DNA of 35,956 nt from Rodentolepis nana (GCA_900617975.1 UZAE01012605.1:1-35956); one strand, 5' to 3'. Positions 1 through 11,517 are shown, counted from the stretch's first letter. Numbers and translations: made by a program. The notes: a model not told the origin generated them from the sequence alone.

Positions 1-88
1 TTCATTCACTATTTTTATATTTTCAAGAAATGATACCCATTCACAATGAAAGTTGAATAAGACTTAACAGGTAATTAAAGTGAAATAT

Positions 89-386
89 TTGTATCAAATG
101 GCAGGCGTTTTGATGGTTATTATTAGCCTTTAAGTTGACTTCAGGCTTCACAGAGGGGAAGGAACATCAAAGTGAAAAAAGTCGAGAGGAGGGGAACTGA
201 AGTGTTTCAAAGACGAAGGTTGAAAATTTAGAAAAAAATGTGATGTAGTACTGTGGAAGTGGTCGAATATGTCATACAGGGGGGCCTTGGTAGTTTGAAG
301 TCAACTGCGGGTTAATAGACTTTTTTGCCGTATGAGTATACGTTGCCCAAGTTGCACCACGTGGAGGTAAGTCTATTGCACACCCC
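89..386 (-). repeat. GTGCG-SINE copy 1
   Basis: Near full-length copy in reverse orientation: the AT-rich tail end is at the left and the CACACCCC head end at the right. It is flanked by a perfect 14-bp target-site duplication, TTAAAGTGAAATAT, at 75-88 and 387-400. The tail has shrunk to a few bases before CAAATGGCAGGCG. Confidence 0.9.
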
Positions 387-400
387 TTAAAGTGAAATAT

Positions 401-1394
401 AATACTCGTTAAAACGTGCGTTCAAAAATATAGTAGGAAAAAGGAATGAGCATAAGGCAATTGAACAATTGAGCATTCTTTTCTCAACTGTTGTGGTGCA
501 TCGACAAAAATAGCCTTCGTTATTCCCTATTTCAAGCACATTTCATTCTAAGCATAAAATTCTGCCTGAAATTCATAATTACCTATCAGAAGGTTGACTT
601 CGATACCATCCGGTAGAGTTTCCATGATTAAAAATTGTTTAAAAACCTGCTTGTTTTGCCTTAATTCTCTCTCGGATTTCCTATTCAACCCTAGTATTTT
701 GCCCTAACAAATGTCAAAATACGCGGCCATACATATTAGCTGAAATTAAACAAAGGCCTCAAGGCTGACTCAGTTTCATCCGAGTCGAACTAGCTTATGC
801 GTCAAAATTAATAAATAAATAAATGGAGACTTGGTGACCAATTTCACATGAGACCTCGTATCTTGAATCTAGGCCTACTTTTTTCAATAAATTTCGCCAG
901 TTTACCTAGTGAGGTATTAAAATGGGACGAACACGTAAGCGCACGCACGTTCAGATTAACTATATACGCAAAAGCCTCATGTGAGTCATCCTGAGTAATT
1001 AAATTAGAGTGCTAGGGTGTTAATAAGCCCCACCCCACCCCCTCTCCTCCCTACCTATTTTCTTCAAATTTCCTCTATTTTAAAATGAAAGCCATTTTTG
1101 TCATCAAAAGTCCTGATTAGAGGACACGGTGACATCAAAACTTAAATATTGCATGTGGATTTGAGGTGACATGCAATTACTAGTTCGGTCCAAATCTACT
1201 AGATGACTGAAATTGTTGTATTAGTCATTAAAGAGAGATCCTGAGGATAGACTACCGTTTAAGACAGATATGAGAGGAACAGACAGAATTTTATTTGAGT
1301 GGTAAACTTGGAGACAAAAATCGATATTTTTAGTTCACAGTTTTAAGCATTGATGTTGAGAACGATCTCAAATTCGGTCAATCTTCCTTGTAAT
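401..1394. other. Intergenic, no gene seen
   Basis: AT-rich sequence with stops in all frames. A short C-rich patch lies near 1026-1050. I see no exon, RNA gene or repeat-family member here. Confidence 0.5.
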
Positions 1395-1408
1395 ATACTG
1401 ATGAACAT

Positions 1409-1694
1409 GGGATGTGCGATAGACTTAACTTCACGTGTATGGCAAAAAGTCTATAAACCGACAGTTGACTTCTGATTCCAAACTGCCATCACCCCACTGT
1501 ATGTCATATTTGTCTATTTTCACAGTACTCACATCACCTTTTTTACCTTTGTGTCTGTCTCTTTTACATCTTTCCCCCCCCCCTCCATCTCGAAATTTTT
1601 CACTTTGATGTTCCTTCCACTCTGTGAAGCCTGAAGTCATCTAAAGGGCTAATGATAACTATCAAAACGCCTGCCATTTGATATAAATAAATAA
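1409..1694 (+). repeat. GTGCG-SINE copy 2
   Basis: Forward copy, head at left and ATAAATAAATA tail at right. A perfect 14-bp target-site duplication, ATACTGATGAACAT, lies at 1395-1408 and 1695-1708. The internal C tract near 1571 is expanded to about a dozen C. The 69-codon reverse frame here is repeat sequence, not a gene. Confidence 0.9.
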
Positions 1695-1708
1695 ATACTG
1701 ATGAACAT

Positions 1709-2378
1709 TCGTATATAAGTTCATTGATTACTAAGTCCCAAAAAAAACTTTGGGTATTTATAATTTCATCAAGAAAGCACTAAATTCGATTTATATTAGT
1801 TATAAATTAAGACCTATTCAATTAGTAAATCCACAACCCAAAAGACGGCATTAGAGCTCCTTTTTAAAGTCATTTTGGTATGAAATACCATTCGAACCAC
1901 GCATACATTCATCCACATGTCTTATCTTACAACTTCTTAACTTCAATGCTTCGACATGTCTGATTCATGTTCTCCACGGGGTTGTAGTATCAAGTGAACT
2001 ACTATAATTGAAGGAAGCATTTTAAAGGGAATGCAATAATGGAGGAATGGAAATTTAGAGAAAAGAAGTAACAATTCGACATCTGCAAATGGACAGTTGA
2101 TATTTAACCCGAATGATTCGCGCATTTACCATCTTCTAATATATATATATATATGCTTTCAAATGACAGTGTAAAATGTTAAACAAATTCTTAACAAGCA
2201 CGCCAGAATAACCAACTGATTAGTTCAATTTAATATTTCTTCCCTCAAATTTTGGATAAATCATAGTCAAATAGCAATGTCAAACAATTTCTAGGGTTTA
2301 CCAACGAATGTTTCTTAAATCCCGCTTGAAGACTTTCAAAAACGAACGAATGTACTGACTCGTATTGGGCAATCGGCT
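1709..2378. other. Intergenic with a short (AT)n tract
   Basis: AT-rich, no gene recognised. A (TA)n microsatellite of about 16 bp lies at 2139-2154. The 60-codon reverse frame within this stretch has no supporting signal. Confidence 0.5.
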
Positions 2379-2701
2379 AGAATATTCATGTCCGATCGTG
2401 AAGTCAGAAAAGTTTTTTTTAGTATTGTTTCGAATTCCAGGTCAGCATTACTTTCAAAACCCGATTTAAGTTAATTGTTTCTTAATGAACCAAGGATAAA
2501 AGAAACGATCAAGCGCTGTTTAAACAATGCATCATTGTTTCCAAAATTTGGTTTAAATCAAACTGGATAGAAAGTGGACTCAAGTTCAAGCCAAACAACA
2601 TGACCAACTACCATTTCTTCAACTATGAAAATCATAAATAGAGCAAAGTGGTAATAGAGCATAAAAAATAATTTATTTATTTATTTCAAATGGCAGGCGT
2701 T
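2379..2701. repeat. 323-bp exact duplicate, left copy
   Basis: Appears identical to 3389-3711 (offset 1010). Identity ends abruptly inside the tail end of SINE copy 3, at the point where copies 3 and 4 diverge. The right copy starts immediately after the N at 3388. This suits a chimeric assembly join at the repeat, or a recent recombination, better than two independent insertions. Confidence 0.85.
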
Positions 2702-2998
2702 TTGATAACTATCATTAGCCATTTAGCTGACTTCGGGCTTCACAGAGGGAAGGTTCATCAGAGTAGCAGAAAGTCGAGGGGTGGGGAACAGAAGAGCGAT
2801 TCACAGATTTAAAAGAGATAGACAGACACAAAGGTAGAGAAAAAGTAAAGGTGAGTACTGTGGAAGGGATCGAATATGACTTGCGGCAGGCCATGAGAGT
2901 TTGAAGTCAGGAGTCAACTGCCAGTTAATAGACTTTTTGCCGTATGAGTATACGTTGCCCAGGGTGCACCACGTGGAGGTAAGTCTATCGCACACCCC
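2673..2998 (-). repeat. GTGCG-SINE copy 3 (mismatched flanks)
   Basis: Full-length reverse copy with an (ATTT)n-like tail end at left. Its left flank is the same as that of copy 4, but its right flank does not repeat CATAAAAAATAAT as a target-site duplication should. The body carries variants shared with copies 12 and 13 (GAAGGTTCATC and GGGGTGGGGAACAGAAGAG). The copy therefore looks like a join of two loci. Confidence 0.85.
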
Positions 2999-3387
2999 GC
3001 ACAATGGTTATAATTTGTCCAATTTGATCCATCGCAGTACTTTATTTCCTCGTCTAATTGCATGCTGATGAAATTTTTAACTTTAATATTATTCAAGCCA
3101 AGCCATTTTTGAATTAGCTGGATAATCCTACACATCAATGATAAGATCTTCTTTTCCTCAACAGAAGCATTCTCTTTAAAGCCCAATGCAACCAGCCAAT
3201 ATATAGGGGAACTTACTGAATCGAACAAAAATCGCTCTAAAATTCATGATATTGATTAATTCCAATTTATCAATACGCATTAATTGCCGTACTCGTCATT
3301 TATTAAGCTTAAATTTAATGATAGAAAAAAATTAATAAAATATGCGATTGGTGCATGGGATCAAGTTCCCCCCCCCCCCCCTCCTCC
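2999..3387. other. Intergenic ending in a poly-C tract at a gap
   Basis: AT-rich, no supported gene. It ends in a poly-C run followed by CTCCTCC directly before the N at 3388, which marks an assembly gap. The forward frame across 3284-3484 runs through the N and is not real. Confidence 0.6.
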
Positions 3388-3388
3388 N

Positions 3389-3711
3389 AGAATATTCATG
3401 TCCGATCGTGAAGTCAGAAAAGTTTTTTTTAGTATTGTTTCGAATTCCAGGTCAGCATTACTTTCAAAACCCGATTTAAGTTAATTGTTTCTTAATGAAC
3501 CAAGGATAAAAGAAACGATCAAGCGCTGTTTAAACAATGCATCATTGTTTCCAAAATTTGGTTTAAATCAAACTGGATAGAAAGTGGACTCAAGTTCAAG
3601 CCAAACAACATGACCAACTACCATTTCTTCAACTATGAAAATCATAAATAGAGCAAAGTGGTAATAGAGCATAAAAAATAATTTATTTATTTATTTCAAA
3701 TGGCAGGCGTT
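3389..3711. repeat. 323-bp exact duplicate, right copy
   Basis: Matches 2379-2701 base for base as far as I can read. This copy runs into SINE copy 4, whose flanking target-site duplication is intact, so it is probably the true arrangement. Confidence 0.85.
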
Positions 3712-4009
3712 ATGATAGGTATCATTAGCCCTTTAGTTGACTTCGGGCTTCACAGAAAGGAAGAGGAACATCAAAGTGACAAAAAGTCGAGAGGGGGACA
3801 GAATAATGATTCACAGACGTAAAAGAGACAGACGGACACAAAGGTAGAAAAAGGGTGAGGTGAGTACTGTGAAGTAGTCAAATATGACATATAGTGGAGT
3901 CATGGTAGTTCGAAGTCAAAAGTCAACTGCCGGTTAATAGACTTTTTTGCCGTATAAGTATACGTTGCCCAGGGTGCACCACGCGGAGGTAAGTCTATCT
4001 CACACCCCT
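3683..4009 (-). repeat. GTGCG-SINE copy 4
   Basis: Full-length reverse copy. A perfect 13-bp target-site duplication, CATAAAAAATAAT, lies at 3670-3682 and 4010-4022. It shares the variants TTATGATAGG and CACAGAAAGGA with copy 18, defining a subfamily. Confidence 0.9.
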
Positions 4010-4022
4010 CATAAAAAATAAT

Positions 4023-5382
4023 AATATTACGAATACACAAATATTTGTTGGGAAGGAAACCACAGATTTTGGCCTGAAATGTTGTTCACTCTTGTCCATT
4101 TCCATGGCGGTTAAAGCCACCTATGATGTTATTCTTTGAGAGATTTTTGAAGGTCATGAGCAGTTGGAATAAACAAACTACTTTGATGCAGTACAATATA
4201 CATATTATATATTTGATTATTTGTTTTGAAAAATCGATTGATATGGCATCGATCACTCTGTTGTTCAAACTTATTTCACAATTATTTATTACTGAATTAA
4301 GTTAAAGCTATGAAAGGACGAAATGATCAAAATTCAGCCGTGAATCAGGGTAACAGAAGATGTGTCAAAATAAATGATTAATAATTGACAATTTTGAAAT
4401 AGAAGCAAGAGGACTTTCGAAAAAATGAACTACATCATGTTAATTATTTTCCTTCCTAGATGCCTTCGGACATAACAAGTTGATCCATCCACCCCAAACG
4501 TTCAAGCAAGAATTGCTTAATAATAAAAAATCCTTTTTGACGACTTTCAAATTGTATGCTAATCAGCATGTCTTAAGGCAACTGACATGATTTGCTATAC
4601 AGAGACATCCGAGAATTTGTGACAAGTTTGTACAAAAATGTGAACAGTCAAATGTGTAGTAAATAAACTTTGTGAAGTCCGAAAAAAATAATTTTTTAAG
4701 GAATTTTCGCCTTCGATCCCAACGCTAAAATTTGTTTGACATTTTTTTATTTTTGAAATTAATCCTGAAAATTCTCCCAAGCCGAAATTCCATTTAGTGA
4801 TTTAGCAGATTAAAATCACCAAGTGCACCTCCCATTGTCCTCTGGAAGAAATGATCTTCAAATGAAATTTACACTTTTTAGATGAGGTATTTAAGTAGGA
4901 ACCGGAATATTACTCAAGGTAACAGATATTCCTAAGGTGCTTTTGAAATACCCATAGAAATGGGTAAATTTCAGGGCTATAAACAAGTTTTCTGTGGTGT
5001 GAGAAATTCTATCAGGTAATTTTTTACACCACTTTGGATTATAATAATAATAATAAATCCTGTTTCTTTCTGACTACCGCAAAGTTCACCAACAACCAAA
5101 TAAAGATCGGTGATCTTAAACCATTCTGATCAACTCAACTTCTAGTCAAATGTAAATAATTTGAGGGTTTATTTACACCCCCCAACGAATGATTTTCTTA
5201 AACATGTCACAAACCATCTGTCTCCATGGTATGTTATTTTAGCTCAAAATGAGACAAACGATCAATAAAACTAACTTCCTGTATGGCGTTCAATTAAAAA
5301 TCGAATTAACTGTAATAATAGCATATTTGTGCCCTATTACAGAGTTTTATGCAACCGGCAATTCGCGTCTATTGCAGCAAAA
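4023..5382. other. Intergenic, no gene seen
   Basis: AT-rich. Short open frames at 4086-4305 and 4595-4780 overlap on opposite strands and lack splice or poly(A) support. A small perfect hairpin, ACCCAT-AGAA-ATGGGT, lies near 4950, and an (ATA)n run near 5041. Confidence 0.5.
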
Positions 5383-5628
5383 TTTTATTTATATCTAATG
5401 ACAGGGGTTTTGATAGTTATCATTAGCAATTTAGTTGACTTCTGGCTTCATAGAGGGGAGGAACATAAAAGTCACAAAAGTCGAGGGGTGGGGAACAGAA
5501 GAGTGATTCACAGATGTAAAAGAGACAAACAGAAAGGTGGAGGAAAAGGAAAGGTGAGTACTGTGGAAGTGGTAGAATATGACGTACAGTGGGGTCGTGG
5601 TAGCTTGAAATCAGAAGTCAATTGCCGG
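5383..5628 (-). repeat. GTGCG-SINE copy 5, head-truncated
   Basis: Contains the tail and middle of the element but stops after ATTGCCGG, so the roughly 75-bp head is missing. Loss of the head with the tail kept is what incomplete reverse transcription from the 3' end produces. No clear target-site duplication. A 101-codon frame (5329-5634) across it is repeat-derived. Confidence 0.85.
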
Positions 5629-8183
5629 ACTTAGAGACAACCCAGTGGATTTTAAATTGACTGAAAAACCTAGAGGCAAGGTCGTTGCAAATAAATTACG
5701 ATTTCGATTGGGAAAGGATAGTCACTTTAATATGAGGCAAGAGGAGGGCGTTCAATTTGTCGTCAGTATTGAAAGGGCAACAATGCATTGAGAAGTGACA
5801 AAGCCAACTATCCTGATCGATTATATGGCCCAGAAATTCCGATGAGTGTGAAGAGTACAAATTAACTCAGAATTTTTTTGTTAATTAACATCAAATTAGT
5901 GAAGAAGGTACAACCTGATTTAAAATTCAGAGGAACTTTAATTCTACTGACTTCCTCACATTTTCCATTTCCCCATCTTTCTCCCNCCCCCCCTCCTCCA
6001 CCCCCCAACATACATGGTCCTGATTAGTGAAACGGCTGTCACTTTAATTGGACACTATTTATTTATTGTATGAAAGCTTTGTGGGTTCTTTGTGTAAAAC
6101 CATTCTAAAATGGTCATTTGTAACTCCTGTTTGATCACAATTAATACTTTAGTGAGATAGCAACTATGAGTTTTAAATCGTTAAACGCTCAGGTTATCTA
6201 CAAGTGTTATTTAGTGTGAGCATAAGTCACTTGGAAAAGTAAATAAAGGGGTTGTGTAGAATTAATTGATTAGTTTGAACTTCATCTCAGTAAAATATTT
6301 TTTTCAATAAAGAATAACACTATACGGTTGCTTTGAAAGCAAAATGGAGATCATTTACGAAACAAATGATAATTGAAAAGATTTCAGACTTTTTAAGGTA
6401 CATGAAGTGGTCCTATAAAAATAGACTTGTAATTTTAGTTAATGTTAACAATGAAATCAATTCTACCGAGGGCGTATAAATTTAGTCTGGATCACTGATA
6501 AAAGAAATAAGTGCTGTGAGTAATGATTTTGCTCAATAACGTGATCCTAGGTACAATAATTAAAATTAAAAAAAACAATGAATAATTTCCATTTCGAGTA
6601 GCATTAACTACCACAATTGCAAATGTAATTTTAATTTTTTTAAAACGAATAAAAGCGGCAATGGTGTAATTGGCAGCCTAGCAGGGTCCTACAGATTTTG
6701 CTCCTCCAGATGCGAATTTCCAATAAAAGTTGTGGTGTGTGTGCAAAGCAGTTCAAGCAACTAAGGAAAAGAAAGATATTTTCCAGGCTATGGACTTGAA
6801 AACTAAGCTACAGACTTTGTTGGAACAATTGACTGACAAGTGTCCCTGTTGAGTCTCGCAGTACTCGCTTCCAGTCAACTAGAGTTTGAAAGTGGATTAT
6901 AGGTTGCCGAAACTTTCAAACCTGAAATAAAAGGCATAGACTGTTTCTCTTTCTTTTAAAATTTTCCCTTGATATTAGAGAAAATCGGCATTTCGTTTCT
7001 GTGTATTTGTAAAAAATCAATTTTTTTCTGATAAAAATGCTAATTAATTGGAAGGAAGAGCTTCACAAAAGACGACATGTATATGGAACAATTTTACTTT
7101 GATTTACTTTGAACTAATTAAATTATTTTTTATTTTTAAAAGATAAATGCAATTCTTATATAAACATTGCTTATATTGACAAATTAATCCGAACATACTA
7201 GGTGGTTTCTAGTAAAATCGAAACGACCTTGAACCATTTTATGTGTTATTAACCTTTTCTTAAATTCAGTCATAATTATAGTTGCTCTCAAAATGACAAA
7301 GAATTTGGTCAAATGACTTCTAGTTAACTCTGATCTCAAAAGTTAAGCAAAAGTATTGTTTTCATTATACGCCTAAATAATTTAATTTATTTCTGTCAGA
7401 ATAGAAGTTGAACTATTCAGTTGTTTGCTAAATGTACTATTAAATAGTTCCAGTGTTCGGAATTCCAGCTATAAATTCTTTGCTTAAATCCGTAGACGAC
7501 GCCTATTTTGTTTTACTGCCTTGTTTGGAAAATGCAAACGCTAATGAAAAAAATCATTAACTAGGTCTTTTGTGATAGAGGTCTCCTAATATGACCTCAT
7601 TTAGCAAATGCCAATCCGAAATCGAATGGATTTTGCATAAATAAGGTACGATCATTCGAACCTTATTTGTTAAAAGATAAATTGTTGGCATGGTTTAGTT
7701 GAACTGGTTTTTTTGTTGAATTTGTTAAAACGAAGCTTCTATTTTTAAAAAGTGCAATAGAAATGGGACAAACACTGAATAGGAATTCAACCTAATTTGT
7801 GCAGGCTAAACCACTTCAATTACAATTTTAATGCATTTGAAATTAGCCCGTTTGAACTAATAGGGTTACAGGTTGACGAAAATTATTTAAATTTAAAAGT
7901 CAGTAAAATAGAATTGAGCGCAATGTTGATTCGATTTCCTTTGAACGAATCAATCATGTTAAATCAAATTTCTAAAGATTTACGTTTTTTATCTGCATGG
8001 TAATCTTATGAGTTAACAAGGCATTAAATTATCTAATAAAAATCCAATCGTTTAACAATTATTTAAGCAACTTTTTACACAGTTTTCACTGGTTTTCATA
8101 AAAATTATGTAATTTCTTATTGGCATCTTTTGATAAAATGTGTTAGTTAGTATATCGTAACATCGAGAGATTTAACAAGGTAT
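5629..8183. other. Long intergenic stretch with one N
   Basis: AT-rich. The N at 5986 sits inside a C-rich tract (about 5977-6008), so it is a likely gap or collapsed homopolymer. The 68-codon frame at 7797-8003 is made of AT-rich codons and has no splice, domain or poly(A) support. I see no RNA gene or repeat-family copy. Confidence 0.5.
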
Positions 8184-8799
8184 ATACATTAAAAAATATT
8201 GGTGAGAAATGGCGCAGTCGCATACCATAAAACTTTTACTAATAAAATAAACTACCATGTTATTGTTGTGCATGGTGAATTTTCCATAAATTAATTGTCC
8301 AAAAATGCCACCCTAACCTCCTTTCAGAAATACGTAAATAAGTGCATTTAGAAGGCCACGTATATATATATATATATGTAATTTCAAAATTTATTTATTT
8401 CAAATTCCAGGCGTTTTGATAGTTATCATCAGCCATTTAGCTGACTTCGGGCTTCACAGAGATGAGGAAGAATATCAAAGTGACAAAATTCGAGAGGGGG
8501 GTGGAACACAGGAGTGATTCAAAGATTTAAAAGAGACAGGCAGACACAAAGGCAGAGAAAGGGTAAGGTGAGTATTGTGGAAGTTGTGGAATATGACCTA
8601 CAGTGGGGCTATTGTAGTTTGAAGTCAGAAGTCAACTGCCAGTTAATGGATTTTTTTGCCATATGAGCATACGTTGCCCAGGGTACACAACGTGGAGGTA
8701 AGTCTATCGCACACCCCTATAAATCCAAAATAAAATTTATTCAATAATAAACAATTCGTTTCAAAAATTTGAATTGATACGAGTATCTAAACTCCTACA
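8184..8799. repeat. 616-bp exact duplicate, left copy
   Basis: Appears identical to 10104-10719 (offset 1920). It ends exactly at the N at 8800, while the other copy starts exactly after the N at 10103. It includes SINE copy 6 and a (TA)n tract at 8361-8377. This is the pattern expected when two overlapping contig ends were not merged. Confidence 0.9.
8391..8717 (-). repeat. GTGCG-SINE copy 6
   Basis: Full-length reverse copy. Only a degraded target-site duplication can be proposed (AATTTCAAAAT at left, AAATCCAAAAT just after the head, 9 of 11 matching), suggesting an older insertion. It reads CAAATTCCAGGCG where most copies have CAAATGGCAGGCG. Confidence 0.85.
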
Positions 8800-8961
8800 N
8801 ATAATCAAATAAATTCTCCCTTTTACTATTGGTTCGTCGCCCTAATAAGTTGATCAGGTTTTAAATTATACTATAGTTAATTTAATCACAATGAAGTAGC
8901 TTTTAATAGTCAAAATGGAAATTAGCCTTATCAAATAATTCGTAAGAAATGAGTTTTTTAG

Positions 8962-9186
8962 AGGATTGCTACTATATTAAAGCTTGACCGACTCAGAAAT
9001 CTCTGTGGCAGATTCTCCAACATCTAGCTAGACTCCCAGAACCAGCTAAGCTATAGCCCAGCTATCAAGGAAACAGACGTGTAGCACGGAGCACGCTTAT
9101 TCAGGACGTATATTGCGGATCAAGTGTGTAAACGCAGGGAGCTACTCATGATCAGGATGGGGGATTAGGTTGATGATTGGTCACTT
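8962..9186 (-). mobile_element. LTR fragment, same family as 21005 and 32684
   Basis: Aligns with the terminal two thirds of the solo LTR at 32684-33026. Shared blocks include GATTGCTAC, CAGATTCTCCAACATCTAGC and GGACGTATATTGCGGATCAA. It stops at TGATGATTGGTCACT, so the 5' part of the LTR is missing. It also lacks about 10 bp (TAAACACAGG) seen in the other copy. No target-site duplication remains. Confidence 0.85.
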
Positions 9187-9877
9187 CTACTTCAGCTCAT
9201 TGAAACCTGCTATGGTGGTTCCATGGAGGGTCCATTTTTTAATGAAGAGTGGAAATTAGAATGATCTCATAGAATGCTGCACAAATGAGCCTTGACTAAT
9301 TTCCAACAATCTTCATGGCTATTTCCCCTAGTATGGAATTGCGCCCGAAATTTGCTAAGTTGCCTCAACAACTGAACGTTTGACGTGAATTGTGTTTATT
9401 ACCATTTACTTAACACTCGCATAGAACTTAGTCCATAAAATATTATTCAGGGTACGCAGACCCTTACCTCCTTTGCTCTCTAATGCAATCAGCAGTACGA
9501 TTGCACTTTCCAGAACGTTTGGGAAAGTATGAGAAACCATAGTTCAACCACTCCACAAGCTTGATCACATTAAAGATATTCAGGCTCTTTGACAAAAGGT
9601 CAACCAGTTGACCAAGGTTCGTTTCGAGTTTTGAGCCGAATGAAAATGCGTAGAGAGTTTTGCACTTTTGAATTTACACCTGGAAATTTAAACTTTAAAA
9701 CCCCGATTCTAAAAAGTATGAATTTGCCTTACTTAGTATTTCTCGTTCATCTTAGTACTTTCTCGAAATGAGATATTTAATCACGATTAGTTTTGAAACG
9801 AATTTGTTTTAGAATTATGCCTGTTGAAAAGTGCATTTGTTTAGCGGTTTTCATAAATGAAAGTCTATATTCGTTGG

Positions 9878-10102
9878 TGGGGGGTGCGCAATAGACTTAC
9901 CTCCACGTGGTGCACTCTGGGGAACGTATACTCATACGGCAAAAAAGTCTATTAACTGGCAGTTGACTTCTCACTTCAAACTACCATGACTTGACTTCAT
10001 GTCAAATTCGACTACTTCCACAGTACTCACCTCACCTTTCATCTACCTTTGTGTTTGCCTCTTACATCTTTGAAACACTCTTCTGTTCCCCCCCCCCCTC
10101 TC
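9878..10102 (+). repeat. GTGCG-SINE copy 7, cut by a gap
   Basis: Forward copy starting GGGGGGTGCGCAATAGACTT. It is interrupted by the N at 10103 inside the element's own internal C tract, so its 3' third and tail are absent. The gap position suggests the C run broke the assembly. Confidence 0.9.
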
Positions 10103-10103
10103 N

Positions 10104-10719
10104 ATACATTAAAAAATATTGGTGAGAAATGGCGCAGTCGCATACCATAAAACTTTTACTAATAAAATAAACTACCATGTTATTGTTGTGCATGGTGAAT
10201 TTTCCATAAATTAATTGTCCAAAAATGCCACCCTAACCTCCTTTCAGAAATACGTAAATAAGTGCATTTAGAAGGCCACGTATATATATATATATATGTA
10301 ATTTCAAAATTTATTTATTTCAAATTCCAGGCGTTTTGATAGTTATCATCAGCCATTTAGCTGACTTCGGGCTTCACAGAGATGAGGAAGAATATCAAAG
10401 TGACAAAATTCGAGAGGGGGGTGGAACACAGGAGTGATTCAAAGATTTAAAAGAGACAGGCAGACACAAAGGCAGAGAAAGGGTAAGGTGAGTATTGTGG
10501 AAGTTGTGGAATATGACCTACAGTGGGGCTATTGTAGTTTGAAGTCAGAAGTCAACTGCCAGTTAATGGATTTTTTTGCCATATGAGCATACGTTGCCCA
10601 GGGTACACAACGTGGAGGTAAGTCTATCGCACACCCCTATAAATCCAAAATAAAATTTATTCAATAATAAACAATTCGTTTCAAAAATTTGAATTGATAC
10701 GAGTATCTAAACTCCTACA
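10104..10719. repeat. 616-bp exact duplicate, right copy
   Basis: Copy of 8184-8799 that begins at the gap and continues into unique sequence (GAGAGTCAGTTCG...), which is probably the true continuation of the left contig. Confidence 0.9.
10311..10637 (-). repeat. GTGCG-SINE copy 8 (duplicate of copy 6)
   Basis: Identical to copy 6, including its private variants, because it lies in the 616-bp duplicate. It should not be counted as an independent insertion. Confidence 0.9.
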
Positions 10720-10757
10720 AGAGAGTCAGTTCGTTCAGAGTTTAATTTTTAACTTAC

Positions 10758-10832
10758 CTTTTCGGGTAGATTATCTATTATGCATTTAAGATAATTCAGT
10801 ATATTACCTCTCTTCCTAATAAGTATTTCCAT
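10758..10832 (-). CDS. Candidate first coding exon, 25 codons
   Basis: On the reverse strand an ATG (10830-10832) opens a 25-codon frame, MEILIRKRGNILNYLK then CIIDNLPEK. It ends exactly at a consensus splice donor, AAG|GTAAGT (donor at 10752-10757). The residue mix is protein-like, but the frame is short. Matching downstream exons would fall in the duplicated, gapped region and I could not find them. A chance ATG plus donor remains quite possible. Product not recognised. Confidence 0.25.
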
Positions 10833-10921
10833 TAACAATTAAGCAGGCAGGAACACCAAAAATTGAGTCTGACCTTTGATGTTAATGCAAAACAGTTTTT
10901 ATCTCTATTTTATTTATTAGA

Positions 10922-11242
10922 GGGGGTGTGCGATAGACTTACCTCCACGGGGTGGACCCTGGGCAACGTACATTCATACGGCAAAAGTCTATTGACTGGC
11001 AGTTGACTTCCCACTTCAAACTACCATCACTTCACTCTGCCATATTCGAAAACTTCCCCAGTACTCACCTCACCTTTGTTCTACCGTTGTGTTTGTCTCT
11101 TAGATCTTTGAAGCACTCTTCTGTTCCCCCTCTCGACTTTTTTCACTTTGATGTTCCTTCCCCTCTGTGAAGCCTGAAGTCAACTAAAGGGCTAATGATA
11201 ACCATCAAGACGCCTGCCATTTGATATAAATAAATAAATAAA
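10922..11242 (+). repeat. GTGCG-SINE copy 9
   Basis: Full-length forward copy with a 12-bp target-site duplication, TTATTTATTAGA, at 10910-10921 and 11243-11254. The tail is (ATAAATAA)n. A 72-codon frame at 10952-11170 lies within it and is repeat sequence. Confidence 0.9.
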
Positions 11243-11434
11243 TTATTTATTAGAAGCTAATAGAAACCTTCACTTGAAGTTTCTAGAAAGGATAATGGGA
11301 AGTGATTGAAATGAGATTATCCTAATCTTTCTGCCTTTATTTGATTTCCCCAGTCAAATGGCAGCTCGAACAAGTGATTGACAGTGCAGTGTAATACAGG
11401 TCAAAGTTTTACTTCGCTAACGTCTTTTCTATAG

Positions 11435-11517
11435 GTTTTCTTGTCAAGTTCTTATCCAAAGTCTGCAAATGCGGAATGAACTTCCCTGAAGTTCAGCAAG
11501 GGGCAAAATCTTATCAG
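11435..11517 (+). CDS. Candidate internal exon, 27 codons
   Basis: An 83-bp exon-like block. Upstream is a good acceptor: a branch-point-like CTAAC, then the pyrimidine tract TCTTTTCTATAG, with AG at 11433-11434. Downstream is CAG|GTAAAT with the donor at 11518. Read in the one open phase (two bases left over at the start, none at the end) it gives FLVKFLSKVCKCGMNF then PEVQQGAKSYQ. The other two phases contain stops. The CKC pair could be metal-binding, but that is speculation. The longer frame at 11476-11733 is this exon read through into its intron. Product not recognised. Confidence 0.4.

Larger units (their letters stand above)
8801..10102. other. Segment enclosed by two gaps
   Basis: This segment is bounded by Ns at 8800 and 10103, and its outer flanks are copies of each other. 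It contains an LTR fragment (8962-9186) and SINE copy 7. It may be a separate contig placed wrongly. No gene is supported: the 60-codon frame at 9589-9771 lacks context. Confidence 0.6.

Noticed and set aside
3284..3484. Frame with a run of prolines and an X
   Set aside because: It crosses the poly-C tract and the N at 3388, so it is an assembly product.
5329..5634. 101-codon forward frame
   Set aside because: It lies largely inside SINE copy 5. The Lys/Arg/Gly-rich reading is repeat sequence.
6655..6720. Second tRNA-like stretch (AATGGTGTAATTGGCAGC)
   Set aside because: Resembles a D arm only. No T arm or acceptor stem follows at tRNA spacing.
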